Assembly (NCBI GenBank): GCA_030641085.1
Contig: DAOWIC010000151.1
Location: forward strand, 1-10,508
Source: Calditrichota bacterium
GTDB taxonomy: Bacteria; Zixibacteria; MSB-5A5; GN15; FEB-12
Direction of reading: 5' to 3'
DNA length: 10,508 bases
This document shows positions 1-5,623 of the stretch, in pieces. The notes beneath the pieces are model-generated. The model made no database searches, was not told the DNA's origin, and was given only the letters and a program-made list of their open reading frames with translations. How positions within the stretch are numbered: the stretch's first letter is position 1; the number at the start of each line of letters is the position of its first letter. The position numbers were made by a program, and so were the translations under genes.

Positions 1-242
1 ATATGCAGCCGGTAAAGGTAGATTCCGCTGGCTACTCTCTGACTATTATCATCGGTAGCATCCCACTCTTCTGAATAGTTGCCAGCCGATCTGACGCCGT
101 CGACAAGCGCTTTTACATGGCGTCCCAGGATATTGAATATATCAAGCCGCACCTGACCGGTGGTCGAGATGGAATACTCGATCGTCGTGGTCGGGTTAAA
201 CGGATTCGGGTAATTCTGATGCAGGGTAAACGATTCGGGCAC
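1..242 (-). other. FlgD-like / T9SS-type C-terminal sorting domain of gene D (partial)
   Basis: From residue 789 the protein reads VPESFTLHQNYPNPFNP, then β-strands with LDIFNILGR, EEWDA and VASGIYLYRL. This matches the C-terminal signal domain of FCB-group secreted proteins, related to the FlgD Ig-like fold. The final strand, which in genes B and C ends KM(V/M)LLK, lies beyond the window edge. Confidence 0.8.
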
Positions 243-2606
243 CAGCATCGGCGCATCGACACCATCAACCGCAACCGAGGCGGCCTCGGCGGTCGACAGG
301 AGCGCCTTGGTAATCCTGAGCTGGTCCTTGTTGCCGGCCGCAACATCGCCGCGGGCGATGATCGGCACATTGAGAAGGTCGGCGCCTCCCTGTTGAATCA
401 ATTCATTCAGCGCAAACGGGTTAGTGAAATTCAACAGTACTTTCAGCCGTCCGTTGGCATCATCGCGATAATTCAGCGCCAACTGGGCCGCCTCGGCGCC
501 CGCAGTCGGCGTGCCCAGGATAACCGTTGCGGGGTCGTAGTTGATTTCAAGCTGCACCGCCGCGATATCGGTGGGAAGTTCCGAACGAACCACCATCATA
601 TCGCTGCCACCGGCGTTGAGGTCGTTGTATTCCAGCGCGATTGTCGCCGGCTCCTCGACCAGGTACTCCTGCGGAGCCGGTGAAACCGGCAGACCGTAGA
701 TGATGTTGATCACGCCGACCAGATCGAAAACATCGACCGTGTCATTAATAATGACATCGGCACAGTCAAACTGCCGAGGATCCAGCTCAAAATTGTGGAT
801 CATCTGCGCTACAATATTAACCAGGTCAGCCACGTTGATCCGTTTGTCAAGGTTGACGTCGCCGGGCTGGTCGACCTGGATGATACCGGAGCTCATAGCC
901 AACTCCAGCGAAGGTACATCCGGATCGGGGTTGACCGATTCCCAGCCGTTGGACAGGGTCACCGGATAATCTCCCGGGCTGGCCGCCGAATCGATCGACA
1001 TGACGGCGTAGAGAATCGCGGTCGTATCATCGACATTGACTATCGGCTCGTTGGCCAGGCCGAAAGCCAGCACCGTGATCGAACCGGGCGTCTGGTCGAT
1101 ATTGTCATACACGACATAGTCGACCGTACGGCCGGTGACCACAAACGAGTCGACCTCGAAATAGACCGGGTCGTACTCAAAGTCAAACTGCACACCGTAG
1201 ACTGTCTGCGATGTAATCAGATTTATCGGGAAATAGACTGCCGGATTGCCGCGCAAACCGCCGACCGGCTTCAAGCCGTCGGCCGATGTGGTAAAGAGGC
1301 GGTCCATCAAGATTTCGGTTACATTAATGACCACCGAAAGGGTGGTAGAGGCGCCGCTGGGGCTGTCGGTTACCCGGAAGGTGGCGACAAACTGACCCGA
1401 CTGGGTAACATCGGGCGTAAAACTGAAATTGCTGCTCACCGATCCGGTCCCGACCGCCTCGCTGAAAGTCGCGTTGTTCGGCAGCGAAATCGCGCTCAGG
1501 GTGATATTATCACCATCGGCGTCACTGGCGTTAACGGTGAATGATACCGATTCGCCCTGGCTTATCGTAAACGGGCTGCCGGCCACGGGCGATATAGTAG
1601 GTGCTGTATTGTCGCCGGCGGTCCCGATTGTTACCGTTGTCATCGCCGCCACCGAGCCTTCGGCATTGGTCGCCGTTAGCGTATATTGCGTTGTACTCGT
1701 TGGTGAGACACTCACCGATCCGGCCGTGACCGGCGTCACCGACCCGACATCGGGACTGATAGTAAGCGAGGTTGCGTCAACAACTTCCCAACTGAGTGTT
1801 GATGACTGCCCGGATTCGATAGTCGTGGGCGAGGCGCCGAAGGTCACGATCGTTGGCCGATCACCCGGCACGTAGCCGGTTTCAATCTTGATTGTACCGG
1901 CAATGGTTGTCAGGCGCCGGTCGATGTTACCGGTCGAATCACCGTAGCGCGAATACAAACAGTCGGTCCTGATAATATCGTAGGGGAATTCCTCCTCGCG
2001 AATCTCAATCGTCTCAGTGTAATAACCGACAGCGGTATAACCGTCCGGAGCATCCTCCGGGATGGCGAACCTGAGCAGCATAATGTCGCCTTCGCCGGTT
2101 CTAATCACCGGCGGCGGGTCGGGAATAAGCTCCGGCAGGGCCAGTATCTTCAGCCGGCCCAGATCCGGATCATCGGGCGGAAAATCCAATTCGCTGAAAG
2201 CCTGAACCCGTGTCACGGTGTCGAGATATGGAAAGCCGAGCGAGTCGAGCTTTTCCTCGGTTTCGAGAAAACGACCGGTGACGTAGTAGTCGTAGAACTC
2301 CTGAACCTGCCCCTGGAAAACACCGAGGCTGTCGAACAGACTATCGACCCCGACAACAATCGGTTGAAGCAGAGTCTCATCAAACTCGAGATATATCTGG
2401 AAGCTGGCGATGTTGGTCTCTATATTCTTAATCCAGATCGGAACATTCAGGGTGTCGCCGGGAGCCACAATAGTAGACACCACTCGAACAGTGTCGTTGG
2501 GCGACATGCCGATAATATCACAATCCACCTGCCCGTGGGAGACTCCACCCAGGGCAAGCAACCACAGCAGGGTCAGGTATAAGAGGGGGTTTTTCAACCG
2601 TCTCAT
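1..2606 (-). CDS. Secreted multidomain cohesin-like/dockerin protein with sorting tail (gene D, 3' end cut off)
   Basis: The reading frame is open from the ATG at 2606 to the left edge, giving 868 complete codons and no stop. GGAGG at 2613-2617 lies 6 nt before the start. Residues 1-25 form a signal peptide (MRRLKN, then a Leu-rich core, cleavage near SHG-QV). Domains in order: a cohesin-like module at 27-240 interrupted by an acidic insert; a bacterial Ig-like domain at 250-328 (TLSWEV, TTQYTLTATN); a cadherin-like Ig domain at 336-429; a second cohesin-like module at 430-580; a dockerin pair at 582-638 (GDVNLDKRINVADLV, then DVIINDTVDVFDLV); a third cohesin-like β-domain at 650-785; and a sorting tail from 789 (QNYPNPFNPTTTIEY). 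The tail stops at GIYLYRLH, so perhaps 10-20 residues are missing. The dockerin is internal, whereas classical ones are usually terminal. The gene probably shares a transcript with gene C, 49 bp upstream. A surface-structural role is inferred; no catalytic motif is visible. Confidence 0.9.
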   Translation of the reverse strand, partial: MRRLKNPLLYLTLLWLLALGGVSHGQVDCDIIGMSPNDTVRVVSTIVAPGDTLNVPIWIKNIETNIASFQIYLEFDETLLQPIVVGVDSLFDSLGVFQGQVQEFYDYYVTGRFLETEEKLDSLGFPYLDTVTRVQAFSELDFPPDDPDLGRLKILALPELIPDPPPVIRTGEGDIMLLRFAIPEDAPDGYTAVGYYTETIEIREEEFPYDIIRTDCLYSRYGDSTGNIDRRLTTIAGTIKIETGYVPGDRPTIVTFGASPTTIESGQSSTLSWEVVDATSLTISPDVGSVTPVTAGSVSVSPTSTTQYTLTATNAEGSVAAMTTVTIGTAGDNTAPTISPVAGSPFTISQGESVSFTVNASDADGDNITLSAISLPNNATFSEAVGTGSVSSNFSFTPDVTQSGQFVATFRVTDSPSGASTTLSVVINVTEILMDRLFTTSADGLKPVGGLRGNPAVYFPINLITSQTVYGVQFDFEYDPVYFEVDSFVVTGRTVDYVVYDNIDQTPGSITVLAFGLANEPIVNVDDTTAILYAVMSIDSAASPGDYPVTLSNGWESVNPDPDVPSLELAMSSGIIQVDQPGDVNLDKRINVADLVNIVAQMIHNFELDPRQFDCADVIINDTVDVFDLVGVINIIYGLPVSPAPQEYLVEEPATIALEYNDLNAGGSDMMVVRSELPTDIAAVQLEINYDPATVILGTPTAGAEAAQLALNYRDDANGRLKVLLNFTNPFALNELIQQGGADLLNVPIIARGDVAAGNKDQLRITKALLSTAEAASVAVDGVDAPMLVPESFTLHQNYPNPFNPTTTIEYSISTTGQVRLDIFNILGRHVKALVDGVRSAGNYSEEWDATDDNSQRVASGIYLYRLH
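693..863 (-). other. Dockerin-type calcium-binding repeat pair in gene D
   Basis: Residues 582-638 of gene D. The first loop has canonical 12-residue spacing (D1, N3, D5, N9, D12) followed by the hydrophobic helix LVNIV. The second loop starts DVIIN and ends VDVFDL, also with 12-residue spacing, but Ile replaces the Asp/Asn at position 3. Both loops look able to bind calcium, the second more weakly. The pair is flanked by two cohesin-like modules. Confidence 0.8.
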
Positions 2607-2655
2607 TCTTTACCTCCACATATTAGACAAAACATTATCTTCCACCTCAACATGC

Positions 2656-5103
2656 CTATTTCAGCAGCATCATCTTGCGGGTAAACACCGATGATCCGGT
2701 CTCAAGACGATAAAGATAGACACCGGACGCAACCGGGTTCCCGTTATCCTCACGGCCGTCCCAGACAACCGTGTGAGTGCCGGCAGGCATTTGTTCATTT
2801 ATAAGCGTCTTGACTTTTCTACCCAAAACATTAAAGACCGCCAGAGCCACCCGGCTGCTCTGCGGTAGATCAAAATCGATGCGGGTATCCGGATTAAACG
2901 GATTGGGGTAATTTTGATGGAGCTTGAAGCTCTCCGGGACCGCACCGGCCGTGCGTCCGAGGCTGACCTCGACCATCCGACCGTCGATATCCGCCACGGA
3001 AGCGGAAATAATAGTGGCGTCGGCAAGACCGCCGATGCCAATCAGGCTGGTTTCACCCGGCTGCACACACGCGCCCTCGAAACTGTAGATCAACAGGCGC
3101 AGAATGTTACCGTCCAGACTGGCATCGACCGTCATCCGGTCACTCTGATTTTCTATCTTCTCAAGGGCGATTTCATCGCCCGATTCCACGTTCAGCAGCA
3201 ATCCGCCCAGTTCGAAATCGGCCCGGCAGACGATCTCTGTTCGATCGCCCGTAGTCTGGCAGTAAACGTCGGCCGGAGTCAGGGCTTCAGCGCTGGTCCG
3301 CGGGGCCGAAGCGCCGTTGACGATCACATTAATAAGGGTCACCAGGTCGCCGATAGTAGCGCCGGCGCCGTCGTGATTGACGTCCGAGTTGGCGTACTGC
3401 AGCGGGTTGAGCGGGTAAAGCGACGGATTCATGAAGTGATTGGTCAGATAGATTGCGTCGCCTATCTCATAGGCGATATAATTGAGGTTTATATCGCCAA
3501 TCTTCACCTCGCCCAGGCTGAGGACATTCACATAACCATCTTCATGGTCAATAGCTTCCTGCTCGATGCGAACGCCCAGGGTATCGGTCATGGTGTTGTC
3601 GTCGAGACCGGCGTCAAGGAACTGGAACCTGACCGGCACGTTCATACCGCTGAAGCTGATGTTCGAAGAAACGCGGTACAGGATATTGGCGACCAGACCG
3701 TCACCGGAGCCCAGCAGCGAGGTTCCGCCGCCGTTGTCGGCGATGCCGATGATACGCACCAGACCGGGGGTCTGGTTATCATCCAAGCTCACATTATAGT
3801 ACTCGAACTCATCAGCCCGAGTATCCATCGAAGAGACGTCGAGAAGCGTCAATACCGAAGGATCATAATGATAGAGCAGATTGAAAGAGCCGATCGGGCT
3901 CTTGTTGTCCAGCGTGATGTTGCACGCCACTAATTCACCCGGGAAAGCGCTGGTGGTGTCAAGTGTGAGCGAGTAGATCGAAGTAGGCTGAAGATGTATG
4001 ACCATGGCAGCAGTGTCGGCGTAGCCCTGCGGGTCAGAGGCGATCAGAGTCAGGTCATAGGATCCAGTGTCCACCAGCGCCGTCGACCAGTACAGTTCGC
4101 CCGGGTTTTCATAATCAAAGGTCGCGCCGGAAGGAAGGTTTATCACTTCCCACGTGACCGGTTCAAAATCGGGATCGTAGGCTGAAACAGTCAGGTTCAA
4201 CTCGCCGCCCGACTCAGCCTCAATCAGGTCATCGGCAACAATAACCGGCTTGCGGTTAAGATTGACGACATTCACCGGGATCTCGCTATCGGCCGACAAA
4301 TCGCCGTCGGAAGCCCAGAGCCGAATACTGAACGGAGAGCCGTCGGCGGAGTTCGGTCCGATATAATCGGACTGCCAGCCAAAAACGGCGGTGCCGTCGC
4401 CATTGTCGACAAAGGTAGCGCCCAGCGGCTTATCGGTACAGACCAGCACGATCGGATCGTTGTTGGGGTCGCCGGCGGAAATGTTCAGAGTCAGGTTGTC
4501 GCCCTCAAAAATTGACTGGTCGGGAATGGAAGCGATTGTCGGAGGCTGGTTGACGACACTGGTGACGACTACTTTACCGGCGGAAAATTCGGGATAGATG
4601 AGATGAGAGCTGTCGGCTTCGACAAAGAGAACCTCGCCGCCGGGGGGATAAAAGAGACTGTCGATAATCGAGGCAGTACCGGCTGTTGCGGATTCGGACA
4701 CGTTAAACAGAGCCGTAAACAGAAGACCATCGCCAACCGGAAGGGCGTCCTCAAACAGAACCATAAAACCGACCAGAAAATGGCCGTTGACATCACCGGC
4801 ATCGGCCGGAGTGACCAGCTTGTTGGCGATATACTCACCTCGGGAATCACTGAAACTGACCGACTTCAGAGTCAAAAGCGCCGGATCATAGCTGATCGGC
4901 AGTGACAGCGAGCTTAACGGTTCGGAATTGCTCATGAAAAAGCGGACCGGTACATCCTGCCCGGGAGCGGCCTGAACGGAATCAATATAAAACGAGTCGC
5001 CCTGAGCCGATGCCGAGCCGGGCAGGGCCACGGCCGGCAGCAGCAGCAGAACTACCGCAAAGTACCTGTAAATCAGTGTAGTATTCCAGTTTGTAGCTTC
5101 CAT
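2656..5103 (-). CDS. Secreted cohesin-like/dockerin protein with sorting tail (gene C)
   Basis: The product has 815 residues from the ATG at 5103, which has GAGG 5 nt upstream and is followed directly by a signal peptide (Arg at 13, core AVVLLLLPAVAL, cleavage near ASA-QG). Earlier in-frame starts at 5172 (GTG), 5169 and 5163 lack a good Shine-Dalgarno and would leave an overlong N-region. Domains: cohesin-like module at 36-182; two cadherin-like Ig domains at 186-282 (FVDNGDGT) and 284-372; a second cohesin-like module at 375-528; a dockerin pair with enlarged loops at 536-598; a β-domain at about 612-718; a sorting tail at 724-815 (NYPNPFNP to KMMLLK). The tail and dockerin resemble gene B. 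With gene D 49 bp downstream and no hairpin between them, C and D are probably co-transcribed. No enzyme motif is visible, so an extracellular structural or adhesive role is inferred. Confidence 0.9.
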   Translation of the reverse strand: MEATNWNTTLIYRYFAVVLLLLPAVALPGSASAQGDSFYIDSVQAAPGQDVPVRFFMSNSEPLSSLSLPISYDPALLTLKSVSFSDSRGEYIANKLVTPADAGDVNGHFLVGFMVLFEDALPVGDGLLFTALFNVSESATAGTASIIDSLFYPPGGEVLFVEADSSHLIYPEFSAGKVVVTSVVNQPPTIASIPDQSIFEGDNLTLNISAGDPNNDPIVLVCTDKPLGATFVDNGDGTAVFGWQSDYIGPNSADGSPFSIRLWASDGDLSADSEIPVNVVNLNRKPVIVADDLIEAESGGELNLTVSAYDPDFEPVTWEVINLPSGATFDYENPGELYWSTALVDTGSYDLTLIASDPQGYADTAAMVIHLQPTSIYSLTLDTTSAFPGELVACNITLDNKSPIGSFNLLYHYDPSVLTLLDVSSMDTRADEFEYYNVSLDDNQTPGLVRIIGIADNGGGTSLLGSGDGLVANILYRVSSNISFSGMNVPVRFQFLDAGLDDNTMTDTLGVRIEQEAIDHEDGYVNVLSLGEVKIGDINLNYIAYEIGDAIYLTNHFMNPSLYPLNPLQYANSDVNHDGAGATIGDLVTLINVIVNGASAPRTSAEALTPADVYCQTTGDRTEIVCRADFELGGLLLNVESGDEIALEKIENQSDRMTVDASLDGNILRLLIYSFEGACVQPGETSLIGIGGLADATIISASVADIDGRMVEVSLGRTAGAVPESFKLHQNYPNPFNPDTRIDFDLPQSSRVALAVFNVLGRKVKTLINEQMPAGTHTVVWDGREDNGNPVASGVYLYRLETGSSVFTRKMMLLK
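2659..2934 (-). other. FlgD-like / T9SS-type C-terminal sorting domain of gene C
   Basis: Residues 724-815: ESFKLHQNYPNPFNP, then VFNVLGRKV, VVWDGREDNG, VASGVYLYRL and a basic-hydrophobic end TRKMMLLK. This is the complete domain order known from FCB-group secreted proteins, where it directs export through the outer membrane or cell-surface attachment. No type IX secretion gene is in the window, so the route is inferred. Confidence 0.8.
3310..3498 (-). other. Dockerin-type pair with 13-residue loops in gene C
   Basis: Residues 536-598. The first repeat is GDINLNYIAYEIGDA and the second is SDVNHDGAGATIGDL. In both, the acidic residue that closes the calcium loop is at position 13 instead of 12, counting from the first Asp. 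The same layout occurs in gene B. The following helices (IYLTNHF, VTLINVIVNG) fit the dockerin pattern. Confidence 0.7.
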
Positions 5104-5108
5104 CTCAA

Positions 5109-5112
5109 CCTC
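5109..5112 (-). promoter_or_regulatory. Shine-Dalgarno that decides the start of gene C
   Basis: GAGG on the minus strand lies 5 nt before the ATG at 5101-5103. The alternative starts at 5161-5172 have no comparable purine block at the right distance. This start also places the hydrophobic core about 13 residues from the N-terminus, as expected for a signal peptide. Confidence 0.6.
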
Positions 5113-5369
5113 AACTCGTGCAAACATCAGACCCGTGTCACAAATAGTTTGCAGTTTCTTCATCCCCATCACGGGCGATCAACCGCACTATTTCAACGAT
5201 ATCTTTTGTCCGCGCCGCACGATTAACGGCTTGTAACTCACGAACTTACAATCTCATTCAACGTCGTCTGAACTTGTTAGCTTTTGGACGATCAAAAACC
5301 CCTTGTCCTAAAAGATGTGTACTGAGAAGAGAGAAAGGCGGTGTGACCTGGAAGATATGAGCTTCTAAT

Positions 5370-5393
5370 GTGCAAGTCCGCAACGGTTTGCAC
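5370..5393 (-). other. Leader hairpin upstream of gene C
   Basis: GTGCAA (5370-5375) and TTGCAC (5388-5393) form a 6-bp stem, extended inside by CCG (5378-5380) and CGG (5384-5386) around a CAA loop. It would lie near the 5' end of the gene C leader. It has no U-run, so it is not an obvious terminator. Confidence 0.35.
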
Positions 5394-5417
5394 CTGTGCT
5401 CCGCATGTAAAAAGAAG

Positions 5418-5435
5418 TAATGCAACATAATGCAA
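5418..5435. repeat. Tandem TAATGCAA direct repeat, possible operator
   Basis: TAATGCAA occurs at 5418-5425 and again at 5428-5435, so the copies are 10 bp apart, about one helical turn. They overlap the -10 box and the predicted start of the possible gene C promoter, a typical position for a regulator. Two more TGCAA/TTGCA copies form the arms of the hairpin at 5370-5393. The regulator is unknown. Confidence 0.4.
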
Positions 5436-5455
5436 AAAGATGACCAACCTGTCGA
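5427..5455 (-). promoter_or_regulatory. Possible sigma70-type promoter for genes C and D
   Basis: On the minus strand TCGACA (5450-5455, five of six matches to the -35 consensus) is followed after 17 bp by CATTAT (5427-5432, four of six to the -10 consensus). It lies downstream of the gene B terminator and points toward gene C. The -10 match is mediocre and no other data support it. Confidence 0.3.
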
Positions 5456-5567
5456 AATTCCGTTTAAACGCCATCATCCGTTGGGTCATCTTCATAATAG
5501 AATTATTAAGTCTCTTACTATTCAAATCTTTCCTCGTTACCAGTTTCCCAATTTCTCTAGCCCTCCG

Positions 5568-5604
5568 AAAATTACCCTCCGGAAAGGGATTAACCTTTCC
5601 GGAG
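5568..5604 (-). terminator. Rho-independent-like terminator of gene B
   Basis: A perfect 11-bp stem is formed by 5594-5604 and 5577-5587 (CTCCGGAAAGG on the minus strand and its complement) with a 6-nt loop. It starts 19 nt after the gene B stop codon. A short T run (5568-5571) follows about 5 nt after the stem. The stem is strong but the U-tract is short and displaced, so efficiency is uncertain. Confidence 0.65.
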
Positions 5605-5623
5605 TGTATAGTAATAGGTCAGG

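Larger units (their letters stand above)
5104..5623. other. Intergenic region between genes B and C
   Basis: These 520 bp hold the terminator of gene B at the right end, a possible promoter for gene C at 5427-5455, TAATGCAA direct repeats, a GTGCAA/TTGCAC hairpin at 5370-5393 and a TTGTAA/TTACAA inverted repeat at 5231-5251. If the promoter is right, the leader of gene C is about 317 nt. Short frames in this region have no family signature and were not called. Confidence 0.5.

Noticed and set aside
795..3933. Further plus-strand open frames of 148-339 codons (for example 795-1544, 1429-1875 and 2914-3933)
   Set aside because: They are antisense to genes C and D and reflect codon bias on the other strand. 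Their translations show no recognisable domain.
5104..5172. Longer version of gene C starting at GTG 5172 or ATG 5163
   Set aside because: No suitable Shine-Dalgarno precedes these starts, and they would put 43 or more residues before the signal-peptide hydrophobic core instead of about 15-25.
5376..5405. A fragment resembling part of the c-di-GMP-I (GEMM) riboswitch (GCACAGGTGCAAACC on the minus strand)
   Set aside because: The GAAA tetraloop region and the second conserved strand (GGACGCAAAGCC-like) are missing downstream, so the match is probably chance.
5292..5525. A 77-codon minus-strand frame starting at TTG with GAGG upstream and one hydrophobic stretch
   Set aside because: The TTG start is rare, the frame covers the proposed gene C promoter and leader, and the sequence resembles no family. 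It could be a leader peptide, but the support is too thin.
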